DNA from: Apostichopus japonicus
Lineage: Eukaryota > Echinodermata > Holothuroidea > Aspidochirotida > Stichopodidae
Assembly: GCF_037975245.1 (NCBI RefSeq)
Contig: NC_092574.1
Coordinates: 22,757,713 to 22,821,712, forward strand
DNA length: 64,000 nucleotides
Direction of reading: 5' to 3'
Every line of letters starts with the position of its first letter. Within the stretch, counting starts at the first letter, position 1. The position numbers and the translations under genes were made by a program. Shown here one piece after another: positions 12,401 through 27,400 of the stretch. The notes under the pieces were generated by a model that saw only the letters and a program-made list of their open reading frames with translations, had not been told where the DNA came from and ran no database searches.

Positions 12401-15400
12401 TGACAGTGCAGTCATCAGATGATGTAATCATTACACTTTGTTCCTCCACTAGGTTCATACTACACAAAGAACAGAAACAATTTCTTTATTAATGTTTATC
12501 TATCGGTACCGTTCCCTAATTACAACATACTGAGAGGATTGGAAGGTTTCACAATCAGAATTACACAATTGGTGGTTATATAGCTCCATATCATTGACAA
12601 ATATTATGAAATAAGGAATCTTCAGGTATTAAAATACAAGATGCTGAAGAAAGCCATAATGAAGCACCAACATTTTCAGAGAGGGACGTATCTTTCTAAC
12701 AGATACAGACCGAGGCAGTTCTGCTTCACAATGATGAATTTGGAGAAAGAGTAACCGTTTGGAGAAGCAAATAAAATGAACAACTGCACAGATGTACTGC
12801 ATAGTTGATGTGTAATTTAAAATTACTGCAGGTAAGATACCACCGAACGAAACGATGTCTAAATTTATATGAACAACACAGCTCAACTGAAATGCAAAGT
12901 AAAAATGATGACATGGTCTGTGTATTCCAATAATTTGGTAAAATCTTCAAGGTAAAATTGACATTCATTCTCGGTATGATTACAGTGAGCTACAACTCAC
13001 ATGACAGTAAGGGAATGAACAATTACAATGCAGTAATCCCCCCCATCACCCCCCCCCTCCCCCAGCTGAGTTATTACACAATTGGAGATTTGGGATTTCA
13101 TTTCTTTAATCCTATATTTGTCTGAAACAGGTTAACAAACATGGATTTGGAAAAACAACCTTTGAGAATATGTTAATCACAATCTGAATACCTTGTTACT
13201 GTTTTCACATGCGCTCGCCAAGATCCAATCACTAAGGGAGAAGAACAATTGAGGTTGAGAAAGCAAATACAAAATGATAGAATGGTGCGCATATTGATCA
13301 ATATTCTTTACACTATAATAGACTGTGCACTACATATCTTAATGTGTTTTTCGATGTATATATTATTTGTATTCAGACATCTTGTTAGTTTCAAAAGCAC
13401 TAGAAATAACAATATACTTATTACATTTTTCTTTTTGTCTTTCAGTGATCAGGGTTACAGTTATAATTGTAAGTGATGTATAGGAAATCATACTTAACAG
13501 CTGTAGGCAAGATATGATCATGCTATGACAAATGTAGCTATCATATGGCACATCACAAATTCTTTCTTGTAGTGTGATGAGTACTGGTTCAGGTAAAAGT
13601 AGGTATTACAACAATTTGTGGAAAAGACAGGGTGGAGGCTGGAGCTAGGGAAAAATATATGTATTTTGTCCAGATGTTGTTTTAAATAAAGCAGAAAATA
13701 GTTGATTTCTTATACGTTAACTTACATGTGGGTGGTTCCTCTGCTGGTTCTTCTAAACAATAAGACTCTATATCCCAAACAGACACAAAACCTGCAGGCA
13801 GGGATGCATTAAGGAAAGGAAGGGTAAAAAGGGTAAAAATAGGATCAAATCAGATTATCGCCATTAAACATGTTGACAAAAAAAGGTGGAGAGGGGGTGA
13901 TTGTTTTTGTTTGAATGGGAAGTGGATAGTGTTTCATGTGTATGCAACTGTAAGCATTACAAGATGTGGGTTGGAGATGTAGCGGTTGGGTGGGGGGTGG
14001 GGGAGGGAGTTTGGCATGGCCCCTCATGGGTAAAAGACCAGGATGGACTTACCAAGAGCATCTCCAACAAACAGAGTAGTGTCGTCAGATGAGATCGCAA
14101 GAGAACTGATGAACGTCCTAAAGTGATGAGACTAAATAAATAAAAAAATAAAAAAGCAAATGATGATTATTTTCAAACTCAAAGAAAACCAAACTGCAAA
14201 ATCCTAGAATAGCCCATGTTTTATTGTCACACTCTTTTTCAATTTCTTTGGATCTTTGTCAGTCCCTGGAATTTTTACATAGAAGGATTAACCATTGTCA
14301 CTTGAAAATTTGTTTTGTCAATCTTAATCAGCCATTTACGTTCTCATTATGACTTCTGTCTCCATTAAACGAACAGACACTAGAGTATCCATTTTCTTTC
14401 CATTAATGTCTTTAGAAATGTTGAAAAACTTAATAAATCTAAATAATGTAACCACAACCAAACCTAAACAACATAATGCAGACCTACAACATCAAGTTTT
14501 CAGTAGTTATACCTAGCTATGCCTACCTTACATACTAGAATCAGAACCAGAATTGTCATTTATCTTGACTGTTAACACCCTTTTGGAGAATATGTAACTC
14601 CACAAGAAGTCATGTATAAAACATTGCATTACTTAATTGAAACTGCTACAAAACCAGATACATCAATAAGATACATCAACACATCAGATAAATCAATACA
14701 TCAGATAAATCAAAAATAAATAAATTAAAAAAATCAGATAAATCAATACATCAATAAATCAGATACATCAATAAGACAACTGCCTTAGATGCAGACAATA
14801 CAAGCTTCCTTGATATTTTGCTTATTGGTATCATTTTGAGGTGAAATGAAACCTTTTTCAAACTGAATAAATAACTCACACAGCTAAATCTTGCGTACAG
14901 CTCCCCACCATCGAATACTTTCCAGAAATGGATGCAACCCTTCGGTCCGCTGGCGATCAATTGGGCGGAATCCTTTATCAACCGACGGGAGGGTATGAAG
15001 AGAATTTTACCCACGCTATTATCTTCATCCACTGTGAAATGAAAGAGAGAGATGACATGAAATCAAGATAGTTATCCCCTATTCTCCCCCTCCCCTTCAA
15101 AACATTATCTCCCTACCCTTTCCACTCCTCCCCCCTCCCCCCCAAAAAGAGACAAAAACAGTAGATGTTGCATTCAAGTGTAATGACATTGCAAAATACT
15201 TAACAATTTCAATCACGTACATTAAAACATGATCATGGAAAAATAACATATTTATGACTTTCATACATATGCTGTCATGTTTAGCTAATTTACTGTTTAT
15301 CTGTTTCTCATATCTTCAGTTTTGGAGGGAATGGCTTTGTTATGGACTACAGTTGTCAGTCTCTTATCGTTTTTTGCCCCGAGTACAGCATCAACACACA

Positions 15401-18400
15401 AGACCCTAACACCAGTTTATTGCTAGGTGAAAACCATTCTCTGATTTATTTCTATGGGTAGTTTTTGTACTCAGATGAAAGAGAAAAACTGTATTGTAGT
15501 TTAAATTTGAAATGTGGTTACGAATCAAAACTGAGCGATTATAAATAATCAACAAGTCTTGGACTTACCCTCATCCTCCCTCACGTCTTGAAACTCTGGA
15601 GCCTTTATATGACAGTAACTGTGGCCGGATACCAGGTTCCACACAATGATCTCGCCATCATAACTGGAGGTCGCTAACAGGGTCGGAGGGCAAGAGGTCA
15701 CACACAATATGTCTTCTTTGTGTCCCTTTTTCTGTAAAGGCAGAGTAGAATAACTTCAATGAAATTTTTTTCTTTTTTTAAAATTTTAGTCAAGATGGGA
15801 CGTTGTTGGAAAACAACTGATCAGTAAATTTCTGACACTTCTTACAGCAGTTGGTTGAATTTGATTCATACGATTAATTATTAATTAACTGTTATCTCTC
15901 ACCTCATGTATCTACTTGTTTGCACTCAAGTATTCATTAGTCTGTACAAATGAATGATATCTTCTTGTCCCACAATGGTGCAGTCAGCTAGTAATTGTCC
16001 AGTTAATTTGAAGACAATGCCAACTTAATATTGTACCAGGGGTGGCAGAGCTGGGGAATGGGGAGGGGGTGAGGGCATGTGACTTCTAGTATTGTTTTTA
16101 ACCTCAAGAAGGCACTTTCTTAACGAATTAGATGTGATCCCATTTGGTAAGAAAAAGTACTTCTCCCATTTTCTAAACTAAACTACAAAGTGCCAATTTA
16201 TTATTTTCAAAGTGTCCTCTTGTTGCAAAGTTAAAAAAAAAATTGTTATTAAATAGTGTACTTTTGTTGAAATGTTAAGAGAGAATTTAAGAGAGAATAT
16301 GTTATAAGAAAATGCCCTTTTGCTGAAACAGTCATATCTCCCACCACCCTTCAATCTATGTTGCCCCCTCCCACATATTGAATCCTCTTCAATTGTAAAC
16401 CTTAATCTTAAATCAAATATAAGGCGGAACATGAATAAAGCCTTATCATTTTGTGATGAACTGAAACAGACATCTCGAGGTGCTGAACACCTGTGGTGAC
16501 AATATGCTGTGATATGTCTTTGTATACTGCAGGAGACCTTACATTACAAACACCAGTCATATAAAGACTGTCACATGACTTTGTGACATGTGACTGACTG
16601 TCTTGTGATTTTTGAAGACCTCTTGTGATAATCTCTAAATATATGAAGTTTAGGAAATTTTTTCCACTTTCTGTTGACATGATGTGTTAAAACAGTTTGA
16701 AAACACTTGAAAAGCATCCATCTAGACAAATGACATTTCTAAAACGGAAATAGTACTTTCCATTCCAGCGACTTATAAGACAGATGTTGCTGGATTCTTA
16801 ACTTACAACATCATCTGGCCACCTGGGCATTGGATGCTGGACGTGATGAATATTCTCCCCAGAGTCAGAGAAAATGTTAATGTGGCGATCCCATCCAACG
16901 GAAATAATGTAACGATTCTTGTTCATTTCCACGTAAGTGACATCTGTAACCTCATCACACCCTTCTTCTGTCACCCAAAAATATGCAGGAAAAAATGAGA
17001 CATGATAAACTTAGATTATAAATATGACAAAAATAAGTATTCTGGTCTATTGTACTAAGTACTATGAATGCCTAAAAATTTGTTAATAATTGCATTGTAA
17101 TTGTTTGTTGACCTCTGACCTTAAGCTGCAGCTATCTGCATTTTTCCTTTGGTAAAGGATAACAAACAGGCATCTGGCAACAAGTCTTGTTGAGGCTTGT
17201 AAATAGGTTGTAGTCTCATTTAGTTCCTTCTCTTACTAAAGGTGAGAAATCGTCAACCCAGTCTCCAATAACTATTACTACTACGTAAATGCTTAAAAAT
17301 CACCTATTTTTTTTCATAATTTATTTTGATAATAATGCAAAATGCCTGACACGAAAATAGAATTAATTCCCATAAAACGGGGCATACAACAAAAGAATAA
17401 ATCAGCATTACACCATTAGACATTAATAACTAGTGTACACAATATGCAACAGTATAATTGTGTCCATAAAATTACTGCACATGTGCCTTTACATCTCAAT
17501 TCAAGGTAATAGACAGAGCAGTTTCCATAGCAAAAAGGATGTACAAGAAAGTCAAGAAGTTCCAACTTTGTAATACTGGATTGACATGCTGACGAAACAC
17601 AGAAAGTTTGGAAGTAGTTAAACCAACAATGTCAGAAAACTGGGGTCAAATCAAATCACCTTTGACTGTTAGCTTACACATACATGGCTAAAGGAGGTAC
17701 GTTTTCCTGAACACAATGTGAAATACCCGCAAATAGCCTGTACTTGCTAATGGAAAGCAACTTTCTGAGGGCTTCTCCTACAACTTTTACACTCACCCCC
17801 TTTCTCCCCTCCACATTTTAACGTAAAATCCTAGCTGTTGTCACCAATCAGCAAAGAGTTGAACCTAAAGCCTACTATGTTTTAATTTTTGTTGTCACAT
17901 TTATTATTATTATGAAAAACACTATCCAAACAATCCATTTGCAAGGTTACAGAGTTAAAGCAAGAAGTTTAAAACATAAATTATTCATACATGTTTAGGG
18001 CTAGTTCAACTTCTTACTATACTTACAATAAAAATAACAATACTGTTATTGCCATCACAGTTAGTTACAAGAATAAACAAGTATTTTCTTACCTTTTTCT
18101 AAATTCTTCAGGCAGTGACCATTGTTGTAGTTCCATATTTTCAGTTTACCATCCCTTCCACCTGTGATTAACCTTCGACCCGAACTGTCAAAGGTCATTG
18201 TTGTTATTGCACTGTCATTGTGTGCTTGAGTAAACTCAAATACTGGATTACCTGTCTCATAGTCCCAGAGTTTTACAACCTAATTATATACAATACAAGA
18301 AATAAAAAATAAAAAATCATAACTTGGATTGCATCATCACAACCTGCTGACATTTACTTAAAAACTTTCCCTTACATTCAAGACAGTAGTTATGATGACC

Positions 18401-21400
18401 CACATTGTGTGTTATTAATTTATTCATGATTATTTTGTGTAATGTAAATGAGGGAGTTCACTCACCGACCCATCGGAAGCACTGATGATATGCTTGAAGG
18501 CCGGGTTGTAACGTGCCACTCGAACAGCTTCATTGTGTGTTAACACAATCTCAGCATGTCCATTAGCTCTGAGGATTCAAAACATCACAGACAAACATAA
18601 AAGTAGGGCTGGAACTTTACTGCAGCTAGACAGTAATGCTACAGTCAGCTAAGCTACAGTCAGTAAAGCTACAGTCAGTAAAGCTACAGTAAGTAAAGCT
18701 ACAGTCAGTTAAGCTACAGTCAGTTAAGCTACAGTCAGTAAAGCTACAGTCAGTTAAGCTACAGTCAGTTAAGCTACAGTCAGTAATGCTACAGTCAGTT
18801 AAGCTACAGTCAGTAAAGCTACAGTCAGTAAAGCTACAGTCAGTTAAGCTACAGTCAGTAATGCTACAGTCAGTTAAGCTACAGTCAGTTAAGCTACAGT
18901 CAGTAATGCTACAGTCAGTTAAGCTACAGTCAGTTAAGCTACAGTCAGTAATGCTACAGTAAGTAAAGCTACAGTCAGTTAAGCTACAGTCAGTAATGCT
19001 ACAGTCAGTTAAGCTACAGTCAGTAAAGCTACAGTCAGTAATGCTACAGTCAGTTAAGCTACAGTCAGTAAAGCTAAAGTCAGTAATGCTACAGTCAGTA
19101 AAGCTACAGTCAGTTAAGCTACAGTCAGTAAAGCTACAGTAAGTAAAGCTACAGTCAGTTAAGCTACAGTCAGTAATGCTACAGTCAGTTAAGCTACAGT
19201 CAGTAAAGCTACAGTCAGTAATGCAACAGTCAGTTAAGCTACAGTCAGTTAAGCTACAGTCAGTAATGCTACAGGCAGTTAAGCTACAGTCAGTAAAGCT
19301 ACAGTCAGTAATGCTACAGTCAGTAAAGCTACAGTCAGTTAAGCTACAGTCAGTAAAGCTACAGTAAGTAAAGCTACAGTCAGTTAAGCTACAGTCAGTA
19401 ATGCTACAGTCAGTTAAGCTACAGTCAGTAAAGCTACAGTCAGTAATGCTACAGTCAGTTAAGCTACAGTCAGTTAAGCTACAGTCAGTAATGCTACAGT
19501 CAGTTAAGCTACAGTCAGTTAAGCTACAGTCAGTAATGCTACAGTCAGTTAAGCTACAGTCAGTAAAGCTACAGTCAGTAAAGTTACAGTCAGTTAAGCT
19601 ACAGTCAGTAAAGCTACAGTCAGTAATGCTACAGTCAGTTAAGCTACAGTCAGTAATGCTACAGTCAGTAAAGCTACAGTCAGTAAAGCTACAGTCAGTT
19701 AAGCTACAGTCAGTAAAGCTACAGTCAGTAATGCTACAGTCAGTTAAGCTTCAGTCAGTAATGCTACAGTCAGTAAAGCTACAGTCAGTTAAGCTACAGT
19801 CAGTTAAGCTACAGTATTTATTCTGTTGTTAATAATGGCATGTTGTGCCTCTCAAAACCATTAGGCTTTAGGGATGCTTTACCATCGCTATGAACATTAT
19901 CTCTTCTTACAAATTAGCCAAAGAGGTTTTTAAGGACAATGTTATTAACCTAAGGGATTTCATACATGCAATAGGCAACCTAATACAAAATATACCAAAT
20001 AGGACTAATAGATTGATCTGGAACCAGAGATATTGGATTGGAGTAGGAGGCTAGTATAATGAATTTAGTGTTAAGATCTGTGAATATGAACATCTCAATA
20101 AGTGGCAATTAGCGAAACTTTGTATGAACGAGTGAGAACATAAAATGTGATATTGTAATCCAGTGGCTTGAGTCATTCAAAGGTTGTAAGTACGAAGAAA
20201 GTGTTACTCAGCAGTAACATTGACTAGTTTGTCATTTCCACTGATAACTACTTCGGATTGCCTGATTAACCATGCCGAAATTATCGAAAATTCACAAATG
20301 AATTTTGCTCAAACTTCTAACTGTTGATCTTGTCTCAATGACCAAAAAAATGTATCAGGGATAAAAACAGACAAAACCACATGTGAAAAAGTCTGGTATT
20401 GTTACCATATTATAAAGCGCATTGAGACCGTTCGTTTAATGCGCTATATAAATAAGTATTATTATTATATGTTAGGATAAAGAAATGATCCACTTCATAA
20501 TGTTAAAACAAATGACACACCCTACTGGCACTTATAAACAAAATGAAAGCCATTTAGTACATACTTAACAATCATGTCAATTTATGATTCTAATATTTTG
20601 TTGCTCCCACACACTTTTTTCATTAGTATTAATCACATTCAAATGACAAATGGAAAATGTTCAACATTGTTTTAGTTACTACTCCATTGTATTGAAGCGA
20701 ACCTTGTATATAGTCAAACTAATGAATTGCATTGGTGATGGGATTTTAGTATAGAATTTTAGTATCATCAAAAAAAGATAAAAGTTAACTAATCTAAGGC
20801 CATTTTAATCGATTTGGTTACTTACTTTGCTTTATGTGTTATCATGGCCATTAGGTCAGTGGCAATGACAAAGACTTTGGACATATTATTATAAAGGCTG
20901 GAGTGCAAATCCCCTCTGATTTTATGAGCTTTGGGACGGACGGTCAGCATGCAAACCTGGTCCTTGATGTCCCAGACCTGGCAGACCAAACAAGTTTCAT
21001 TATAGGTAAAGTAATCTATTACTAATTATTTTTAATTAAGTTAAAAAGAAAACCAGTAACATCATGTTATTATAAATCAAGTGATAGTATACCAACTTAA
21101 ATTATTGACTGTTGTCATGACGACATAGAATGACATTCTGTAATGTGCTATTTCCTTCAACACGAGTTTCTAAATTTTTTTAAATTTAGTTACGCATTTT
21201 AAAGATGTACCCATATGTTACTGCTTTAACGACTGTAAGATTGATGATTGACAGATACCATCCTTTTTTAAATGCAACAATTTGTATGTGAGTTTTATAT
21301 ATAAAAAATAAAAAAAATTTATGATCTACAGCCTTCTAAGTCTTTCTTGATACATAAACCATAAATATTAGAACTTTCATGACTGGTGAAGTTTCAATTT

Positions 21401-24400
21401 CATGGACACAATCAATTTCTGAAACATAAATCAGTAAACATCTAATCACAAACAAATGAAAAGTTTGATTCCTACATGTTTGATGCGACATCACTTTACC
21501 AAGGCTCCTTCAATAAGTTAAAGTTTCAAGTTGATTAAAATCCAGTAAAAATACATGACAGTACATATTTATAAATAGGATATGAAAGACCTACCAAAGT
21601 GAAGCAGAAGATACAGTAGATTTACATTCTGTGAACCACCTTTACTACAATAAAAATGAGCCACATCGTGTTGTTGGGTTCCTGCATACATATTTATACA
21701 ACTTTTAGAAGTCAACATTTTCAAGTTTTGACTTTAAATATGACTGTATCAGTCGAGACAGTATTGCAAGTGATATGAACATTTGCTTACTCTGTTTCTG
21801 TCGTTGGGTTCATTACTATGTACCAAACAAGCAATAAGGTGTTTTTTTCAAGTACTCCGTAGACTGACAACAGAGTGGTTTTATAAGACAAAGAGGTGCT
21901 AATAATATGCTCCACTTCGGCAGTCCATCTCAGATTAGCAATCTTCCTGAATTAATATACATTTGTCATTGATTATTCTTTAGTTTTGTGTCTACAGGGC
22001 AAATAATACCTTTATAGTCTTGTCTTGAGAAAGACTGTAAACCCTGTTCTCATCGGCAGCGATAAACAATGCAAAGATGGGGGCATTGTGTCCTCTCAGC
22101 ATGCCTGTTGGCTTACTGGAAGTAAGAAATTTAAAACAGAAGAAATGAATGATAAATAGGCCTCTAGTTTTAGTGGTTGAAATGTGATATGATTTCACAT
22201 GAAATACTGGTATATTCATATAGGGAAGAAAAACACAAAAGAAAAACAAGAATAAGGAAAAAATTAGACATTTTAGCTGTTTCACATTAATATTTAACCC
22301 ATTCATCACTCACAAAAGAGGAAATATAGGTACCCTTTTATAGAGACTTTTAAAGATCAAAGACTATATGAATATTTCCAATAGTTTTGAAAAAGTTATT
22401 GTTGACCCTTTAAGTCTTTGTTTCAAGTATCCTACTTATGTTTTGTTTGTTATTATCCGAAGCTTCCTTATTTCCCAGGATGTTAAGCAGCAATGGTAGC
22501 ATAAAACTATCCCTGATATGTAACACAGAAGCTATCTATAGATGTACAGTTTGGGAAACAAGAAAAAGCCAAAAATAAAAAAAAACAAAAGCTTTTATTA
22601 AAGCATCACATGAAAGCACAATTAAATGATATTACCATCATTAACAAGGTCTCGATCCCTGGGTTCAAGCCACTGATAAAATGTTCCAATTTCTTCCCAC
22701 TGGTAATCCAATACGGCAGTAATTCAGATTAATTACTAATTAAAATCTACTCCAAATCCAGTTTTGTGGTATTCCTATTGGGTTAATATAATCTAATATC
22801 TGTTTACATGGTTTCTCACGGATTAAGTGACTCTTAATCTTTGCGTCGGCCAGACGTCTGCTTCGATTTGGATCTAGGTTTTGTAACAGATTCAGTATAA
22901 CTAAAGTAACCTGGTTTCTCTTAATTGTTCAATTGTGGAAACCTCATCTATTCACTTGTTGGAATCAGATGTCAGATTGGCAGTGAGGTGATCATACCAC
23001 TTCTTAGAGGTAAATGAAATAAAACACCATAGTTGAAAAACTTGACCATTGCATCAATTTCATGTCTTAACACAAACCAGAAGTTTACAAATATAAATAA
23101 TGACAAAATTCACTTTTAAACAAACACATGAATGGAGAGACAAAGGCAATTAAAGCAAGAATACAAATTGTGGCTGATACTATTTCGTTACATTTACACC
23201 CGTCTCCTGTAATGGTATGATCCAATCAAGTGGGATCGTATTGATTAATGAGGTTGAGTACAGATATAACCTACAGAGGACAATGAATGAATTATCTGCA
23301 TTCCTGATCCCTTTCAAGAGAAGTGTTTATTGATTTCCCTGTCTGTCTAAATCATTCCCAATAGGTTTAAGAATTTGTTGTCACTTGAGGCACAACCAAG
23401 TGTTCACTGCCATTTCTTAGCTACACAAACTATTTACAACTGTGAAGACAAAGGGCTTTTCCTTTCCTTTCCTATTGTTACAACGGATAAAAGAAACACC
23501 CCAAGAGATGCAGGAAAACAGCCCAGAGGTTTGATTTCAAACAATAGATTAGTTTTTTGTTAACTGGTTAACAAGATCAGTGGCCTATGAGTGCCATGAG
23601 GCAACTCAAAGGTAAGGCACATTAAGAATTCATCATTTAGTAAGACGATTTACGTCATCAGAGAGCTTCAAAAGGATTCCGTCAAACAAATTTATGAGTG
23701 AAAGGTCATGTGAAGAGACACCTGCATTGGATTTCACTTTGCATGGCACACTGTCTCACTTTAATCTGTTTAAATTATATAAATCAGTCACGTTGAGCGA
23801 CACATCAGTGTTTAATGTTACTGAGTAGAGTTTTATAACTGAATTGTAACATCATCTATCCTGCCAAACATCTGCAACAATTACATTGCATCGTTGTCAA
23901 GACAGATTACTAAGACCATGAAAACTTCTCTTACTTATAAACATTATCCAAACTCTACATAGCTAGGGCCTTAAAAGTCTTCATACTAAAAGCCTAGTCC
24001 CCCATGCTTATAATCAGGGCAAAAATCATTTTCTTGTTTGAGGCAGGGTGACAACAACTTGTACAACAGCATATGCATCTTGAACCAAGTTTAACACCTT
24101 TTTTTTTCTTTCTTTCGCTGAAGAAACATTCGTTATCAAAAATGGATATATGGTGTAGGGAAACAAACCACACAAAGTAATTTGGTTACCATGACAACAC
24201 AATGCTAAAAGGTCTATTGCTTTCTACTTCTTTCTCATCCATACAAAGCTTCCAAAACAGCTGAATGTTACATTTAAAAGATAACTTATAAAACTAACTT
24301 GGAATCAGTGTAAATAAGAACATCAGTACTGCTTTCAGTTTTCTAGAAATAATCCTTACAGATTAGAGGCTCATCAATAAAAGCTGCTGGATTCTCCAGT

Positions 24401-27400
24401 CTATTTTGTTTTGCTTAACTATAACACACTCAATACAAGCAGCTTGCCTGCAATTATCCTTTACTGGATCCAAGACACAAACCCTTCCTCATAAAGCAAT
24501 CCTAAAATCCATATAAAATGACCTACCTTGGAACGTACGGATTCCATATTCTGATTAATCGATCCATCCCTCCGGTGACTATCATGTTCTTTTCCTTGGA
24601 ATAATCAAAACTTTTGACTCCTTTGTGAATTCTAAAGACTGTCTGGTCAGTGGCTAGCCGTTGCCTGGCAACAGCGTAGTTTTGCTGGGTAATTTTCAGT
24701 TTTCTCTCGGCTACCTCTGGTTGGAATGTCATCTCTCTGATTTCTTTCAGCTGTGTTTCTACATGTGTGCTACCGACAGTACAACCTGAATGTATGGGGG
24801 AAAAAACACAGTTTTCACTCAGCTAGAATGAATTTCATGAATTTTGTTTCTTGCACGTTTGGCATTCATTCAACATAAGAATCTATGCAATGATAAATTT
24901 AACTTTCTCATCCATTATTCTTTGTCACCTAATTAGTATATATCTAACCAGAAATAATTATTATCTTTTAGATAAAATTTGGACAGCCTCCAAATTGAAC
25001 ACATTTGAGAGCTAAGACTGTTGTAGAATATAAAGTAGATGTAACACAATGTGTCTACACAGACTTAAGATCTAGACAAATGCACAGGCACCCTGCGCAA
25101 GATGAACAAGGTCCACATTGCTGTTGCTGTTGCTAACATTTCAAAAATACTGTTACAGTAAATATCCAAGAAAGTGGAAATAATTTGAAAATACTAGGTC
25201 AAAAACCTTGGTGTTTACCACTAATTTACAAATCTAACAAGTTAGTCTCTGTAATGCCTCATTCCATTGCAAAAATTGTGCTGTAAACTGAAAAATAAAC
25301 TTCGCTTAAACACACTTAGCTTTATATTGCAGAGAATTTGAAAAATTAACATTTAAGAAATTGTAAAAGCACCTTGCTGACAGCCAAGGAAAGGCAAAAC
25401 ATTGGTCAACTCAAAAAAGTTGACAAAAAACAGTAATTTTTACCCAGTTATTTCCTTTCTTTGCACATTCTTGCTCTCTTCATTCTCATGGCTATACGTT
25501 ATGATAAAGAAACCATCTTTCTTTAGCGCTACATGGTATCTTGTTGATAGCTATATTTACAACTTTAAACATGCAGTATTGATCCTTGGATACATGAGAC
25601 AAACTATATCTATATAAACTATAACTTGAATCGATTATGCTTGTATACGTCGATACAATTTTGTGTTTTACTTTTAGTATGTAAAAGAGATTGACTCTCT
25701 TGCAAGATTTGACATCTGATTGTGAAATGAATCCTGGTTTTGCAGCAGCACTTACCGATGACCAAGGCTGTGTTTTCATGATTAGAGCACGACATCACCG
25801 ATCTAATTTCATCGTAATATCTCAGATCTGCAACCCAATCGTCGTGAACTTTCCAACGGAGGAATTGAGTCAGCGAAGAGTGAGCGACTTTCTCCAAGGT
25901 GACGCTCGCTATTCCGTCTGTCTTGGGCATCTTCTTCCACGTTCTGCAAGTTACAACATATTATCATACAAACTGTGACTTTCTGTTTATTGAAAATGAG
26001 AAGAACTATCTCTAATATCAGTTCAAGTAGGCTTTTTGCTAGATTTTTAATGGAGTGAATGAAGGAGGGGAAGCTAAATTTCTAATCGGATTTACTTTAC
26101 TGTTCCCTCTGAAGCCAACTTCCCACAAGCCCTGATGGGCGCTGTTGCCAGATGCCTAAGTTTTACAACATGTGTAGACCTTGCACTCTTAAAAGGTCAT
26201 CAGTATTGGCCCTAAATTCTAGCATGCTTAAAATTGCTTAGAAGTTTTCAAAAGTACTTTCTTGGAGGCTCGAATCCTCCAAATTGAGGATTATTGCAAA
26301 AGACAAATAAATGTCTCAGTGTGGATGACTATGTTTGAAGTGGCAGTAAGATGTTTGTTTAACATTTAAGCATGGGTGACCAGTATATGACTTTTTGGCA
26401 TTTTCTTTGGGAGCAATATTGATGAGCTTTCAAACTAAAGTGGAAAAGCACAAAGAAACTTCATTGAGTAGCAGAGTATAATTGTACAAGGCTAGGTATA
26501 GGGGCTCTAAACTAAGACCAGGGTGTTGTTATTCGGGCTACTCCCAGTAGCCAGTACCTTGTCAAGACACAAAGAACATATCTGCACAGCCTGTGAGGAA
26601 CTGTGATAACTGTTGACACAATGTTTATTACTTTTTTAATTTTCAGACTCCCATCTTCTGTAGATGAGGGCCACAGAGCTAGTTATTTACACACAAAAAA
26701 CTGGTGCACAACGTATACAGTGGGAATTAAATACTTATCAATTAGTTTAATTCATTCACTGACACTTTGTTCTTCAAAGAATAACTTTCCCTATTTAACC
26801 ATACTTCTTGACTTTCAAGAATCACTCAAGTTACTTCAGAAATCTTGGTAACAAGTCTTTGATTTTTTTTTCATTTTCTCCCCCCCAAAAAAAACAATTT
26901 GCCAAAACATGATCTATAAACATTCCTGACAATAACCTTAGCATTGATTGTTATATGCACATGTAACACACATGTATGAATACTATTGTCATCAATCATA
27001 ATGTTAGAACCATAAAGGAATTAATATCTGAAATGTTACCTCACCTCAATGTTTCTCCCGCTCCTTTGATTAGAATGATATTGATACATCCTTGGCTATC
27101 TCCATAAACCAACAAGCATTCATCGTACGCCGTGGAGCTGAAACATAAGACACATACAAGTCATATAAAGTGAATATATTTTATATCTCCCAGATGAAAC
27201 AATCAAAATGAAGTAAAAGCATTTTTGGGAGTGTGATAAGAATGGCCACATGGTAAGTCTGTGGTAGTATCTCTGCTTGCTATACACATACTCTGTGGGA
27301 TTAAGCATAAAACTGTAAATTAGACCATCAGTACATTTTTACAAGAACAGCAAGAATATACCTTATTTCTAATCAGGGACCAGAAGCAGATCAGATCACT

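Noticed and set aside
19176-19832. Long plus-strand open frames of KLQSV/MLQSV repeats
   Set aside because: They are the 15-bp minisatellite read in its only stop-free frame; no start context, no splice sites, and they lie in an intron of the opposite-strand gene.
22650-22680. tRNA gene suggested by TGGGTTCAAGCC
   Set aside because: Only a B-box-like element; no A box or cloverleaf pairing found upstream.
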